A stretch of DNA of 64,000 nt from Bradyrhizobium niftali (GCF_004571025.1 NZ_SPQT01000002.1:1-64000); one strand, 5' to 3'; numbered from the stretch's first letter, positions 9,320 through 21,443 are shown. A program made the numbers and translations. The notes: a model not told the origin generated them from the letters alone.

Positions 9320-11692
9320 TTACGCCGCCTTGCCCTTCACGTCCTGGATCGCGCGCCACACCCGCTCCGGCGTCAGCGGCATGTCGATGTGCTTGATGCC
9401 GTAGTCGGAGAGCGCGTCGAGCACGGCGTTCACCACGGTCGACAGGCTGCCGGCGCAGCCGGCTTCGCCGCAACCCTTGCTGCCGAGCGGATTGGTCGTG
9501 GCCGGCACCGGGTGGTCGCCGACCGTCATGTTCGGCACGTCCTCGGCGCGCGGCAGCGCGTAGTCCATCAGCGAGCCCGTGATCGGCTGGCCGCTCTCGT
9601 CGTAGCGGACGTGCTCCATCAGCGCCTGTCCAATGCCCTGGACGACGCCGCCATGAAGCTGGCCCGCGACCAGCAGCGGGTTGATCACCGTGCCGAAATC
9701 GTTCACCGCGCTGTAGCGCACGATCTGCACCACGCCGGTCTCCGGATCGATCTCGACCTCGGCGACGTGGCAGCCGTTCGGGAAGGCAGAGGGCACCGGC
9801 TCGCTGGTGTGATCGACGTCGAGACTATCAGGCACGCCCTCCGGCACCTTGCCGTCATGCAGCTTTTTGGCGAGCTCCATGATGTCGATGCTGCGGTCGG
9901 TGCCGGCGATGGTGAAGCTGCCGCCTTCGAACTCGATGTCGGCTTCGGAGGCCTCCAGCATGTGCGCGGCGGCGCGCTTGCCCTTTTCGATCACGAGCTT
10001 GGAGGCCTCGACGATCGCCATGCCGCTCGCCATGATCGAGCGCGATCCGCCGGTGCCGTTGCCGGTGTGAACGATGTCGCTGTCGCCCTGCACCAGCTTG
10101 ACGCTCTCGAAGGGGACGCCGAGCTGGTCGCACAGCACCTGCGCGAACGGGGTGGCATGGCCCTGGCCGTAATCGAGCGTGCCGGTGATGAGCTGCACGC
10201 TGCCGTCAGGGTCGAACACGATCTTGCCGAGCTCGGGGCTCGGCGGCGCGGTGACCTCGAGATAAGAGCCGACGGCGATGCCGCGCAGCTTGCCGGCCTT
10301 CTTGCTCTCCTTCTTGCGCTTGGCGAAATTCTCGTGATCGGAGATTTCGAGCGCCTTGTTGAAGACGGCCTGGAAGTCGCCGCTGTCATAGGTGACGCCG
10401 GAGGAGGCCGGGAACGGCATCTGGTTCGGCTTGATGAAGTTGCGCTTGCGCATCGTCAGCCGGTTGATGCCCATCTCGTCGGCGGCGCGGTCGATCAGCC
10501 GCTCCATGTAGTAATTCGCCTCGGGCCGGCCGGCGCCGCGATAGGCGCCCATCAGCGTTGTGTTGGTCAGCACCGTCTTGATGTCGATGCCCATCAGCGG
10601 CGTGCGGTAGACGCTGGAAAAGTTCTTGCCGGTGTTGAGCGAGAGCGGGCCCGGCGCAACGCCGGTGATGTAGGCGCCGAGATTGCCGTAACCGGAAAGC
10701 TTGGCCGCGAGGAAATGCCCCTCGGCGTCGAGCGCGAGCTCGGCATGAATCTTCTGCGCACGGCCGTGGCTGTCGGAGAGGAAGCTGGTCGAGCGCTCGT
10801 CCAGCCACTTCACCGGCCGTCCCAGCGCCTTGGCCGCGTACAGGATGCACATGTATTCGGGGTAGTTGATGTTCTTCATGCCGAAGGAGCCGCCGACATT
10901 GGCGGTGAGAATGCGCACCTTCTCGTTCGGCACTTTCAGGTTCTTGGCGAGGTTGGCGCGGTTGCCGGCGACACCCTGCGTCGGAACCTGGAGCGTGTAG
11001 CGCTCGGCCTTCTTGTCGTAGGAGGCAAGTCCCACGCGCGGCTCCATCGAGACCACGGCGACGCGGGTGTTCTCGATGTCGATCTTGGTCACATGGGCGG
11101 CGCTGGCAAAGGCCGCATCGACCTTGTCCATGTCGCCATAATGGTAGTCGAGCGCGACGTTGTTCGGGATGTGGTCGTAGAGCTGCGGCGCGCCGGGCCT
11201 CGCGGCCTCCTCGGGGTCCGTCACCGCCGGCAGCGGCTCGATGTCGAGCTCGACCGCCTCGGCCGCATCGCGCGCCTGGGCCAGCGTCTCCGCCACCACG
11301 AAAGCGACGGGATCGCCGACGAAGCGGACCTTGTCGGTCGCCAGCGGCTGGCGGTTGGTCTGGAGCAGGGGCGAGCCGTCACGGCTCTTCAGCGGCAGGC
11401 CGCAGGTGAAGGGGCCATAGCCGGCCGCATCGAGGTCCTTGCCGGTCCAGACCCCCAGCACGCCCGGCATCGCCTTGGCGGCATCAAGGCCGATGCCGCG
11501 GATGATTCCATGGGCATGGGTCGAGCGGACCACCACGGCATAGGCCTGGCCGGGCAGGTTGAAATCGTCGGTGTAGCGGCCCTTGCCGCGGACCAGCGTG
11601 TCGTCCTCCTTGCGGCGGACGGGCTGCCCGACGCCGTATTTTTGCAGTGCAATAGCGTTTTCGAGCGTGGACGATTTGGTGTGTTCTTGCAT
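9320..11692 (-). CDS. Xanthine dehydrogenase-family molybdopterin-binding subunit (form II CoxL-like)
   Basis: A 790-residue molybdenum hydroxylase large subunit. The N-terminal VRRKEDDTLVRGKGRYTDDF, the NVGGSFGMK motif and the active-site glutamate region GSKGCGEAGCAG near the C-terminus are all present. The active-site loop reads GAYRGAGRPEA, the AYRGAGR form-II type rather than AYRCSFR of genuine CO dehydrogenase, so CO oxidation is not supported; an aldehyde or N-heterocycle oxidase is more likely. The medium (FAD) and small (2Fe-2S) subunit genes are not beside it. ATG at 11692 is preferred over an upstream TTG because an AGG-type ribosome site precedes it. Confidence 0.88.
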   Translation of the reverse strand: MQEHTKSSTLENAIALQKYGVGQPVRRKEDDTLVRGKGRYTDDFNLPGQAYAVVVRSTHAHGIIRGIGLDAAKAMPGVLGVWTGKDLDAAGYGPFTCGLPLKSRDGSPLLQTNRQPLATDKVRFVGDPVAFVVAETLAQARDAAEAVELDIEPLPAVTDPEEAARPGAPQLYDHIPNNVALDYHYGDMDKVDAAFASAAHVTKIDIENTRVAVVSMEPRVGLASYDKKAERYTLQVPTQGVAGNRANLAKNLKVPNEKVRILTANVGGSFGMKNINYPEYMCILYAAKALGRPVKWLDERSTSFLSDSHGRAQKIHAELALDAEGHFLAAKLSGYGNLGAYITGVAPGPLSLNTGKNFSSVYRTPLMGIDIKTVLTNTTLMGAYRGAGRPEANYYMERLIDRAADEMGINRLTMRKRNFIKPNQMPFPASSGVTYDSGDFQAVFNKALEISDHENFAKRKKESKKAGKLRGIAVGSYLEVTAPPSPELGKIVFDPDGSVQLITGTLDYGQGHATPFAQVLCDQLGVPFESVKLVQGDSDIVHTGNGTGGSRSIMASGMAIVEASKLVIEKGKRAAAHMLEASEADIEFEGGSFTIAGTDRSIDIMELAKKLHDGKVPEGVPDSLDVDHTSEPVPSAFPNGCHVAEVEIDPETGVVQIVRYSAVNDFGTVINPLLVAGQLHGGVVQGIGQALMEHVRYDESGQPITGSLMDYALPRAEDVPNMTVGDHPVPATTNPLGSKGCGEAGCAGSLSTVVNAVLDALSDYGIKHIDMPLTPERVWRAIQDVKGKAA

Positions 11693-11903
11693 GGAATTGA
11701 CCTGAAAAGCCGGCAATTGCGCGTTTTGGGGGGCGCTTGGGGGCCGGACCCTTCAAAAATAGCCCACGGTCCCGTTCACGACAACGCACGAATGGGCATG
11801 GTCCCATGTGATGCGTTGTTGCGCAGGCCTGCCGCGCTGCTAATGTTTCAGGCGAAAAAGCAATTCCAGCTCGGCCCCAGCGGGCCGCGGAAAGACAGTT
11901 TGT

Positions 11904-12977
11904 ATGAATGACCACACGCGGCTCCGCGACGGCCATGGGCCGCACGGTGAGCTCGAGGGGTCGATGGCGGCGGTGGCATTGGCCACTGAGCCGGCCGTCG
12001 TCGCGCAAGCGCCGGGAACCGGCGTCTATGCGGCGCTGGACCTCGGAACCAACAATTGCCGGCTCCTGATCGCCTGTCCGACCAGCGATGGCTTTCGCGT
12101 GGTCGATTCCTTCTCCCGGATCATCCGGCTCGGCGAGGGGGTCTCGGCGACGGGGTGCATCAGCGAGGCCGCGATCGAGCGCGCCATCGCGGCGCTCAGC
12201 ATCTGCCGCGACAAGATCAACTTGCGGAGAGCGCGGCGGCTGCGGCTGATCGCGACCGAAGCCTGCCGCGCGGCCTCGAACGCGGAGGGCTTTCGCAGCC
12301 GCGTCGCGGCCGAGACCGGCATCGAGCTCGAGGTGATCGACCGCGAGACCGAGGCTTCGCTCGCCGTACTCGGCTGCTCGCCGCTGGTCGACCCCAGGGG
12401 GCGCGGCGCCATCCTGTTCGACATTGGCGGCGGCTCGACCGAGCTGGTGCGGATCGAGCGCGATCCCACAAATCCGGAGCCGCGCATCAAAGCCTGGATG
12501 TCGATCCCGTTCGGCGTGGTCACGCTCGCCGAGCAATTCGGCGGCCGCGACGTGACGCCGGAGATCTACGCCGCGATGGAGCGGGAGGTCGCAAATCATG
12601 TTGCGCCGTTCGCGGAACAGCACGGCGGCGATCTCACTGAGATGCACCTGCTCGGCACCTCTGGCACCGTGACGACCCTTGCCGGCATCCATCTCAATCT
12701 CGCACGCTACGACCGCCGCCGCATCGACAGCATCTGGATGAACGATTCCGACATCACCGCGACCATCAACAAGCTGCTCGGCATGAGCTACGAGGAGCGC
12801 GCGAACAACAGCTGCATCAGCGTCGAGCGCGCCGATCTCGTGCTGGCCGGCTGCGCCATCCTCGATGCGATCCGCCACGCCTTTCCGCTGCCGCGCCTGC
12901 GCGTCGCCGACCGCGGCCTGCGCGAAGGCATGCTGGTCGAGATGATGCGCGAGGACGGCGCGCTCAGGAGCTGGTGA
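11904..12977 (+). CDS. Ppx/GppA family phosphatase
   Basis: A 357-residue ASKHA-fold enzyme with the phosphate-1 motif [13 protein letters not shown] near residue 43, [10 protein letters not shown] near 113 and the phosphate-2 motif [13 protein letters not shown] near 172. The family hydrolyses inorganic polyphosphate (Ppx) or pppGpp (GppA); this short, two-domain alphaproteobacterial form lacks the long C-terminal HD region, so the substrate is not certain. The first 35 or so residues look like a non-conserved extension and a later start is possible. It sits 1 base upstream of rlmE, a common alphaproteobacterial pair. Confidence 0.87.
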   Translation: MNDHTRLRDGHGPHGELEGSMAAVALATEPAVVAQAPGTGVYAALDLGTNNCRLLIACPTSDGFRVVDSFSRIIRLGEGVSATGCISEAAIERAIAALSICRDKINLRRARRLRLIATEACRAASNAEGFRSRVAAETGIELEVIDRETEASLAVLGCSPLVDPRGRGAILFDIGGGSTELVRIERDPTNPEPRIKAWMSIPFGVVTLAEQFGGRDVTPEIYAAMEREVANHVAPFAEQHGGDLTEMHLLGTSGTVTTLAGIHLNLARYDRRRIDSIWMNDSDITATINKLLGMSYEERANNSCISVERADLVLAGCAILDAIRHAFPLPRLRVADRGLREGMLVEMMREDGALRSW

Positions 12978-12978
12978 G

Positions 12979-13665
12979 ATGGCCAAGGACACCACCGGCC
13001 GCTTGCACGTCCAGGTCAAGACCGGCGGCAAGCGCAAATTGTCATCGAAGCTGTGGCTGGAGCGGCAGCTCAACGATCCCTATGTGGCGAAGGCCAAGGC
13101 CGCGGGCTATCGCTCGCGCGCGGCATTCAAGCTGCTCGAGATCGACGACAAGTTTCGGCTGCTGAAGCACGGCATGGCCGTGGTCGATCTCGGCGCCGCG
13201 CCGGGCGGCTGGAGCCAGATCGCGGCCAAGCGCGTCGGCTCGATCGATGGCAAGGGCAAGGTCGTCGCGATCGACCTGCTAGAGATGCCCGAAATTGCCG
13301 GCGTCGAGTTCGCGCAACTCGACTTCATGGACAACGGCGCGCCGGAAAAGCTCACCGCGATGCTGGGGGGCGGCGCGGACGTCGTGATGTCCGACATGGC
13401 CGCCAACACCACCGGTCACCGCAAGACCGACCAGCTCCGCATCGTCGGCCTGATCGAGACCGCGGCGGCGTTTGCCTGCGACGTGCTCAAGCCCGGCGGG
13501 ACCTTCCTGGCAAAAACGTTCCAGAGCGGCGCCGACGCCGAGTTGCTCGCCCAGCTCAAGCGCGACTTCGCCACGGTCCGTCACGTCAAGCCGGCCGCGA
13601 GCCGGCAGGATTCGTCGGAACGCTACGTGCTGGCGACGGGGTTTCGGGGCGAGCCGAAGGCGTAG
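12979..13665 (+). CDS. rlmE: 23S rRNA (uridine-2'-O)-methyltransferase RlmE (FtsJ/RrmJ)
   Basis: A 228-residue SAM-dependent methyltransferase that modifies U2552 in the A loop of 23S rRNA in the 50S subunit. The SAM motif [14 protein letters not shown] is near residue 68, the [14 protein letters not shown] motif near 133, and the [10 protein letters not shown] segment supplies the second catalytic lysine of the K-D-K-E tetrad. The basic N-terminus, followed by [12 protein letters not shown], is the conserved RNA-binding lead. The gene begins right after the ppx/gppA-like stop (TGAG ATG) and is co-transcribed with it. Confidence 0.93.
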   Translation: MAKDTTGRLHVQVKTGGKRKLSSKLWLERQLNDPYVAKAKAAGYRSRAAFKLLEIDDKFRLLKHGMAVVDLGAAPGGWSQIAAKRVGSIDGKGKVVAIDLLEMPEIAGVEFAQLDFMDNGAPEKLTAMLGGGADVVMSDMAANTTGHRKTDQLRIVGLIETAAAFACDVLKPGGTFLAKTFQSGADAELLAQLKRDFATVRHVKPAASRQDSSERYVLATGFRGEPKA

Positions 13666-13675
13666 CGCAAAACCG

Positions 13676-14626
13676 TCACGTTCGCGAACGATCGTCGTTT
13701 GCGGTTTTCGCTGCCCGGTGATGCTCAGGGGCCCGGCGCTCGGCCATGCCTCGAACCAGGCCCAGGAAATTCCTGAGGATCGGTGATGGATTGCTGCGCC
13801 GCCACGCCAGTCCGAGAAAGGCCTTCGGAGTAGGGTCTTGCAGGCGCCGGTATACGACGCCGGTCATGCGTGCGCCCTGCAGCGTCGAGGGCACGAGCGC
13901 AATGCCGAGTCCCGCCGCGACAAGACCCAAGGTCGAGGTAATTCGCGGCGCCGGCTGCCCGAGACGCGGAACAAATCCGGCTGCCCTGCAGGCCGCGACG
14001 GTCTCGTCATACAATCCGGTACCAGGCGGCCCGATCATGATGAAGGAGTCACTTGACAGGCTCCTCAGCTGAAGGGGCTTTGTCCTTGTCCTCGCCAACG
14101 TGTGACGGCTCGGGAGGGCCGCGACCAGAGGCTCTTCCTGAAGCGCAGCAACGGAGACGCCTTCCGCATGAATTTGCCGCGCGCGCACGAAGGCAACGTC
14201 CATCTGCTCACGCTCGAACTGGCCGACGATTTCGTTGCTCAGGCCTTCCTGCAGGATCAGGGACACGCGCGGGAAGGTTTCACGAAAGGACCGGATGGCA
14301 AGCGGTACGAGCGGATTGAAGGGGGCAGTTGGTGCGATGCCGATGCAGAGCGTTCCCTGCTCGCCGCGTGCCGTGCGTTGGGCCGTTTCGACGGCGTGAT
14401 CGAGCCGCGACAGGATTGCCTTGGCCTCGGAGAAAAAGGCCTGACCCGCGCTTGTCAGGCTTACCCCCCGCGGCAACCGCCTGAACAGTTGAACCTTGAG
14501 CTCTCTCTCCATCTGGCTGATCTGCCGGCTGAGCGGGGGCTGCTGGATGCCAAGCCGCTCTGCTGCCCGCGTGATGTGCCCTTCCTCTGCAACCATGACG
14601 AAATAGCGAAGGTGCCTGAGATCCAT
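13676..14626 (-). CDS. LysR-family transcriptional regulator
   Basis: A 316-residue LTTR with an N-terminal winged HTH (residues 1-60, LRYFVMVAEEGHITRAAERL then QQPPLSRQISQMEREL) and a C-terminal periplasmic-binding-like effector domain (about 90-295). The CatR/CbnR-like pattern is typical of regulators of aromatic or organic-acid catabolism. The start at 14626 is set by the conserved MDLRHLRYF; in-frame sequence further upstream would run into the divergent promoter. It is divergent from a Bug-type tripartite tricarboxylate receptor, which it probably controls. Confidence 0.9.
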   Translation of the reverse strand: MDLRHLRYFVMVAEEGHITRAAERLGIQQPPLSRQISQMERELKVQLFRRLPRGVSLTSAGQAFFSEAKAILSRLDHAVETAQRTARGEQGTLCIGIAPTAPFNPLVPLAIRSFRETFPRVSLILQEGLSNEIVGQFEREQMDVAFVRARQIHAEGVSVAALQEEPLVAALPSRHTLARTRTKPLQLRSLSSDSFIMIGPPGTGLYDETVAACRAAGFVPRLGQPAPRITSTLGLVAAGLGIALVPSTLQGARMTGVVYRRLQDPTPKAFLGLAWRRSNPSPILRNFLGLVRGMAERRAPEHHRAAKTANDDRSRT

Positions 14627-14629
14627 GCC

Positions 14630-14644
14630 ATACCTCAAAGGTAT
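14630..14644. promoter_or_regulatory. Candidate LysR-type box (T-N11-A)
   Basis: ATACCTCAAAGGTAT is a perfect inverted repeat with T-N11-A spacing. It lies 3 bases upstream of the LysR start and about 78 bases upstream of the Bug receptor start, in the divergent intergenic region. The location and symmetry fit an LTTR recognition site. Binding is inferred, not shown. Confidence 0.55.
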
Positions 14645-14721
14645 CAAGATCGACGTTGGCATATCATAGCTCAACCGGCGCTGCCGAGCTATGGCGGTCC
14701 ATGGCAGCGAAGGATCGTGAC

Positions 14722-15699
14722 ATGGATACGCAGAGACGGCGCTTGCTTTGTTCAGCACTGGCGGCAATCGCGACATCGGTTTTGCCGGCGATGGCCACGG
14801 CTCAGGCTTACCCTTCTCGCGGCAGTCGCCTCGTCGTGGGATTTCCCGCGGGAGGCCCGGTCGATATCGCCGGCCGGCTGATTGCTCCCTGGCTGTCGGA
14901 GCGGCTGGGCCAGTCGTTCAGCGTGGACAATGTTCCAGGTGAAAGCGGAAACGTTGCGACCAGGTCCGTGGTTCGGGCGGCCCCCGACGGGTACACGCTC
15001 CTCGTCTGCGGTCCCGTCAACACGATCAACGCGACGCTGTTCGATCATCTCGATTTCGATTTTGGCCGCGACGTCGTCGCCATCGGCGGTCTATATCGCG
15101 TTCCGCTCGTCATCGAGGTGAATCCTGCCGTGCCGGTCCGGACAGTCGGGGAGCTCATCAGTTACGCGAAGCAAAATCCCGGAAAACTCAGGGTGGGATT
15201 TGCAGGTCTCGGCACGCCGCAGCACGTTGGAATTGAGCTGTTCAGATCGATGGCCGCTGTCGACCTGACGCTGGTGCCCTATCTGGGGTCGACGCCTGCA
15301 CTGGAAGATCTCCTGGCCGGGCGGATCGATGCGATGTTCGATCCCATGCCGTCCTCGATCGGCCATATCAAGGCCGGCAGACTGGTTCCGCTGGCCGTTA
15401 CTTCGCCAGCCCGGTCGGATAATTTGCCGGACGTTCCGATCGCGGCGGATACCGTCCCGGGCTATCAGGCCGGATCGTGGTTCGGGATCGGTGCACCAAG
15501 AGGCACGCCCGAGGCCATCGTCGATCGACTGAACGGAACGATCAACGAGGCACTCGGCGACGCCGCCGTCAGGGCGAAGATCATGGAGCTTGGCGCCAGC
15601 CCGATTCAAGGCTCGCCGGCGCAATTTGCGAAGTTCATTGCCGAAGAGACCGAGAAGTACGCCGTCCTGATCCGGTCGGGCGTCATTCGCTCGAAATAG
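14722..15699 (+). CDS. Bug-family tripartite tricarboxylate transporter substrate-binding protein
   Basis: A periplasmic receptor of 325 residues. The N-terminus (MDTQRRRLLCSALAAIATS to AMATAQA) is a signal peptide with a twin-arginine-like RRR start and an AQA cleavage site near residue 29. The mature part has YPSRGSRLVVGFPAGGPVD, the usual Bug N-terminal strand and loop, then GRDVVAIGGL and GRIDAMFDP motifs. Bug receptors deliver carboxylates or other small acids to TctAB transporters, which are not encoded nearby. ATG at 14722 has AAGGA 8 bases upstream. It is divergent from the LysR gene. Confidence 0.88.
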   Translation: MDTQRRRLLCSALAAIATSVLPAMATAQAYPSRGSRLVVGFPAGGPVDIAGRLIAPWLSERLGQSFSVDNVPGESGNVATRSVVRAAPDGYTLLVCGPVNTINATLFDHLDFDFGRDVVAIGGLYRVPLVIEVNPAVPVRTVGELISYAKQNPGKLRVGFAGLGTPQHVGIELFRSMAAVDLTLVPYLGSTPALEDLLAGRIDAMFDPMPSSIGHIKAGRLVPLAVTSPARSDNLPDVPIAADTVPGYQAGSWFGIGAPRGTPEAIVDRLNGTINEALGDAAVRAKIMELGASPIQGSPAQFAKFIAEETEKYAVLIRSGVIRSK

Positions 15700-15710
15700 T
15701 CGCGCCAGCT

Positions 15711-17201
15711 TCACCCCAGCCGCTGGTCGCGCACGTCCTGGGTATCCTCGGTCGCCGCCTTGACGGCCGCCTTCTCTGCGCCCTTGCCGGCGCCCTTGCG
15801 GCTTGCGATCTCTGTCGCCTTGCGGCCGGAGATCTCGTGGCCGGCATCAGCGGGCATCTGCCAGAAGAACCAGCTCGACGCCGCCGAGGTCAGCGCGACC
15901 ACGACGAAGGCCGGGGCGAACACGGTGGCGTTGAGCTCGCTGACATGGCTGAGCCACATCGTCGTCTCCACCGACGCTGCGCCGACGGCGACGCCGGCGG
16001 AGACCGCGAGCTGCTGGTTGACGCTGACGAGCGTGGTGGCGCGGCTCATCTGCGCGGTCTCGACCTCGGCATAGGCCACCGTGTTGATCGCGGTGAACTC
16101 GAGCGAGCGGAAGAAGCCGCCGACGACCAGGATGATCATGATGATGAGCAGCGGCGTCGTCACCGTGAACAGCGCGCAGGCGGCGAGGAAAACCGCGCTG
16201 ACGATCGCGTTCACCGTCATCAGATTGCGGAAGCCGAAGGTGCGGATGATCCGCGCCGCCAGCGTCTTCATGCCCATAGCGCCGAGCGAGGAGGCAAACG
16301 TGACGAGGCCGGAATGGAATGGCGACAGGCCGAAGCCAATCTGCATCAGGAGCGGAAGCAGGAACGGCAGCGCGCCGATGCCGAGCCGGAACAGGAAGCC
16401 GCCGAGCACGGCCGCGCGCAGCGTCGGCAGGGTCAGCAGCGAGAAGTCCAGCACCGGCGATCCCGTGCGCCGGGCATGGATGACATAGAGCGTCATCGAG
16501 ATCGCGCCGCCCGCGATCAGCGCGGCGACCGTGCTCCAGGGCAGCAAATTGAGGCCGGCCACCGACAGGCCGAAGGCGATGCCGGCAAGTCCGATCCCGG
16601 CGAGCACCATGCCGTAGAGATCGAACGGCTCGCGCTCCTCGCTCTTGATGGGATCGATGAAGCGCAAGGCCATGAAGATGCCGAGCAGCCCGATCGGTAT
16701 GTTGATCAGGAAGATCCAGTGCCAGGACGCGTAGGTCGTGATGAAGCCGCCGAGCGGCGGGCCGATCACGGGGCCTATCAGGGCAGGGACCGTCACCCAG
16801 GCCATCGCATTGACCAGCGCGCTCTTGTCGACCGAGCGCAGCAGCACGAGACGCCCGACCGGCGTCATCATCGCCCCGCCCATGCCCTGGAGGATGCGCG
16901 CGAACACGAAATCGGTGACCGAGGTCGAGAGCGCGCAGCCGACCGAGCCGACCATGAACACGCCGACGGCGATCGCGAACACCATGCGCGCGCCGAAGCG
17001 GTCGGCGGTCCAGCCGCTCGCCGGGATGAACACCGCGAGCGACAGCAGATAGGAGGTGATGGCGAGCTTGAGCGTCAGCGGGCTGGTGCCGATGTCGGCC
17101 GCGATCGCCGGCAGCGAGGTCGCGATCACCGTCGAATCCATGTTCTCCATAAAGAGAGCGGTGGCCACGATCAGCGGAATGACGCGTTGCTTGTCGACCA
17201 T
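15711..17201 (-). CDS. DHA2-family MFS transporter (multidrug efflux type)
   Basis: A 496-residue inner-membrane protein with about 14 predicted hydrophobic helices, as expected of the DHA2 drug:H+ antiporter family. Family features are the early MENMDSTVIATSLPAIAADIG helix-1 pattern, the motif A-like GWTADRFGARMVF loop and the motif C-like PVIGPPLGG in helix 5. The C-terminal 45 residues are hydrophilic and Lys/Ala-rich. The start at 17201 is where the family begins (MVDKQRVIPLIVATALF). The substrate is unknown. It is convergent with the Bug receptor gene, with an 11-base gap. Confidence 0.87.
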   Translation of the reverse strand: MVDKQRVIPLIVATALFMENMDSTVIATSLPAIAADIGTSPLTLKLAITSYLLSLAVFIPASGWTADRFGARMVFAIAVGVFMVGSVGCALSTSVTDFVFARILQGMGGAMMTPVGRLVLLRSVDKSALVNAMAWVTVPALIGPVIGPPLGGFITTYASWHWIFLINIPIGLLGIFMALRFIDPIKSEEREPFDLYGMVLAGIGLAGIAFGLSVAGLNLLPWSTVAALIAGGAISMTLYVIHARRTGSPVLDFSLLTLPTLRAAVLGGFLFRLGIGALPFLLPLLMQIGFGLSPFHSGLVTFASSLGAMGMKTLAARIIRTFGFRNLMTVNAIVSAVFLAACALFTVTTPLLIIMIILVVGGFFRSLEFTAINTVAYAEVETAQMSRATTLVSVNQQLAVSAGVAVGAASVETTMWLSHVSELNATVFAPAFVVVALTSAASSWFFWQMPADAGHEISGRKATEIASRKGAGKGAEKAAVKAATEDTQDVRDQRLG

Positions 17202-17296
17202 GACGGATTGGTAATGAAAATCGGAAGGAAGGGTGGAATTGCGGCTTAACACCGCCGCCGGGCCGCGACCATTGCGGATCGACGCATAGCACCTAA

Positions 17297-19165
<1,869 letters not shown>

Positions 19166-19168
19166 TCT

Positions 19169-19189
19169 CGCGCGGCCTCAGGCCGCGCG
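19169..19189. terminator. Hairpin between convergent guaB and chemotaxis receptor
   Basis: A perfect 9-bp stem, CGCGCGGCC with GGCCGCGCG, and a 3-base loop TCA. The loop is the complement of the TGA stop codon of the minus-strand receptor gene. There is no U-run on either strand, so intrinsic termination is uncertain, but the position between convergent stops fits a bidirectional block. Confidence 0.5.
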
Positions 19190-21307
19190 GACGGCCTCGA
19201 GAAATTTCCCGACCTCGAGCTTGAGGCGGCTCGAATCCGAGGCCAGCAACTGCGCGGCGGTCAGCACCTGGGACGAGGCCGAGCCGGTCGCGCTGGCGCC
19301 CTGCTGGACGTCGTTGATGTTGGCGGAGACCTGCTGGGTGCCGTGCGCCGCCTGCTGCACGTTTCGCGCGATTTCCTGCGTGGCTGCGCCCTGTTCCTCG
19401 ACGGCCGCGGCAATCGTCGAGGAGATTTCCGAGAGTCTCTCGATCGTCTCGCTGATCGCCTTGATGGCGCCGACGGATTCCTGCGTTGCCGCCTGGACGC
19501 TTCCGATCTGCTGATGGATTTCCTCGGTCGCCTTCGCGGTCTGCTGCGCCAGCGCCTTCACCTCCGAGGCGACCACCGCGAAGCCGCGACCGGCGTCGCC
19601 GGCGCGTGCGGCCTCGATGGTCGCGTTCAGCGCCAGCAGGTTGGTCTGGCCCGCGATCGAGTTGATCAGCTCGATGACGTCGCCGATCCGGCTTGCCGCT
19701 TGTGACAATTCGCCGACGCGGTCGTTGGTGCGGCGGGCCTGCTCGACGGCATCGCCGGCGACGCGCGCCGATTCCTGAACCTGTCGGCTGATCTCGTTGA
19801 CCGACGATGTGAGTTCTTCGGTCGCGGAGGCGACCGACTGCACGTTGGCGGATGCCTCCTCGGACGCGGCCGCAACGGCTGTCGTCAGCGTCCGCGAGCG
19901 ATCCGCCGTGGTGTTCAAGGTGCCGGCCGAACCTTCAAGCTCGGTCGCTGCCGACGACACCGTGCTGACGATCTCGCCGATCGCGGTCTCGAAATCGCGC
20001 GTGATGACGTTGACGCGGCGGCCGCGCTCGATCTGCGCTTCGGCGTTACGGGCAGCATCCTCGTCGGCGAGCTTCTTCGCCACCAGCGCGTCCTTGAAGA
20101 TCTGCAGCGCGTTGGCCATGGTGCCGATCTCGTCCTTGCGATGGCCGTCGGGGATTGCAACATCGAGCTCGCCGTCGGCAAGCCGCAGCGTCGCTCCGGT
20201 CAGCCGCACCAGCGGACCGATCACCTGGCGCATCACGGCGATGACGACGGCAACCGAGGCGACCAGCACGACCAGCAGGGCCGCGAGCGCCCAGATCAGT
20301 CGCGTCTGCGCCTGTGAGATCGCAGTGTCGTTGGCGTCGTGGGCGAAGGTCAAGGCTGCGTCGCGCAGACTGAGCACGCTGTTCAGGATGGGGCCGAGCC
20401 AGCCGGGCCACTCGGCCTCGCTGATCGAGCAAGGACGACCTTCGCGAGCGGCCGCGACCAATTCCCGAAACCGCGGCTCCCCTTCGGTCATCAGTTTCGC
20501 GCGCACCTGGTCGATGACGTTCGCGAGCGCCGGCGCATCGCCGGCATTGTGGACTCCCTGCTCGATCTGGGTCCAGATCAGCGCGACCTGCCCCGTCAAT
20601 TCAGTCACCTCGACGCGCTGGGCTGCCGACAAAGGCTGGTTGCGGGCGAAAAGGCCGAGTACGGCGGCGCGCGCGCCGTTGATGGTGCGCATGCTTTGCG
20701 CGCTCTGCGCCAGCGCCGCCGATGGCAGGAGGTTCTCGATGTCGCTGCCGGTGCGCGACAGGCTGATCAAGGCTTCGCTCGTCGCCGCTGTGAGGGCGTC
20801 GACCGAGCGCGCAAGGCCGTCCACGATCGCCGCCTGGCTGTCGGCGGGGCGTTGCGATTTGGGCAGGACCGCGGCCTGGCGTCCGGCGCTACGGGTTTTT
20901 TGCAACGTCTGCTCGGCTGCTTCGATCGACCGCGTCGGCAGCTCTGCCGCGCGAATGGCCGCTTTGGCCGCGTTGATGGCGGCGTCCGTGTTGGCGATGG
21001 TCTTGTCGAGCGCCGACAATTTCTCGGACGTGGCCGGGTCGGCGGGAGTCGCGGCCGCGTACCAGGCGGTGCGTTCGACCGGAATGAGGCTGTTGGCCTT
21101 CATCACCAGCTCGAAGGCGGTCAGCGAGCGCGCGGCCGCCTCCCGCTTGCGCAGATCGCCCCATCCGCCCCAGGCGACTGCACCGGCGAAGGCTACAGCG
21201 AGAAGGCTCGTGATCAGATTGCCGGCCAGGACGCGCCAGCGCAGGCTTATACCGCCCATCGCGCCAATCTTGAAGGAAGGTTCGGACGGCAGGGAAAGCT
21301 CTGGCAC
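19178..21307 (-). CDS. Methyl-accepting chemotaxis protein
   Basis: A 709-residue receptor. One membrane helix is near residues 25-45 and another near 338-360, enclosing a mostly helical periplasmic domain of about 290 residues. A HAMP domain follows (about 360-415), then the signalling domain, whose tip [20 protein letters not shown] lies around residue 565. It would relay an unknown signal to CheA/CheW. The GTG at 21307 gives the full form; an in-frame ATG at 21259 is an alternative that keeps the first helix. Its stop lies inside a hairpin shared with guaB. No che genes are nearby. Confidence 0.9.
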   Translation of the reverse strand: MPELSLPSEPSFKIGAMGGISLRWRVLAGNLITSLLAVAFAGAVAWGGWGDLRKREAAARSLTAFELVMKANSLIPVERTAWYAAATPADPATSEKLSALDKTIANTDAAINAAKAAIRAAELPTRSIEAAEQTLQKTRSAGRQAAVLPKSQRPADSQAAIVDGLARSVDALTAATSEALISLSRTGSDIENLLPSAALAQSAQSMRTINGARAAVLGLFARNQPLSAAQRVEVTELTGQVALIWTQIEQGVHNAGDAPALANVIDQVRAKLMTEGEPRFRELVAAAREGRPCSISEAEWPGWLGPILNSVLSLRDAALTFAHDANDTAISQAQTRLIWALAALLVVLVASVAVVIAVMRQVIGPLVRLTGATLRLADGELDVAIPDGHRKDEIGTMANALQIFKDALVAKKLADEDAARNAEAQIERGRRVNVITRDFETAIGEIVSTVSSAATELEGSAGTLNTTADRSRTLTTAVAAASEEASANVQSVASATEELTSSVNEISRQVQESARVAGDAVEQARRTNDRVGELSQAASRIGDVIELINSIAGQTNLLALNATIEAARAGDAGRGFAVVASEVKALAQQTAKATEEIHQQIGSVQAATQESVGAIKAISETIERLSEISSTIAAAVEEQGAATQEIARNVQQAAHGTQQVSANINDVQQGASATGSASSQVLTAAQLLASDSSRLKLEVGKFLEAVRAA

Positions 21308-21443
21308 GAAAGGGCTCTTCGATCATGGGAGGGCCGCACAATTCTAGTTTGCAATCGCGACCAAAGCCTTAATCGACCAAGAGTTTGCTTCATTCCCACA
21401 CACCTCCTAAATGACTGCAACAAGTAGTCAGGAGGAAACCACC

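Noticed and set aside
9320..11692. Carbon monoxide dehydrogenase large subunit
   Set aside because: The active-site loop is AYRGAGR (form II) instead of AYRCSFR and the other subunit genes are absent, so CO oxidation is not supported.
9389..11911. 840-codon open frame opposite the CoxL-like gene
   Set aside because: It mirrors a well-supported molybdenum hydroxylase gene on the other strand and reads as low-complexity Arg/Ala/Val-rich sequence with no family pattern; such shadows are common in GC-rich DNA.
15477..17249. 590-codon open frame opposite the MFS gene
   Set aside because: It is composed of Arg/Asp/His-rich repeats mirroring membrane helices on the other strand and is not a real protein.
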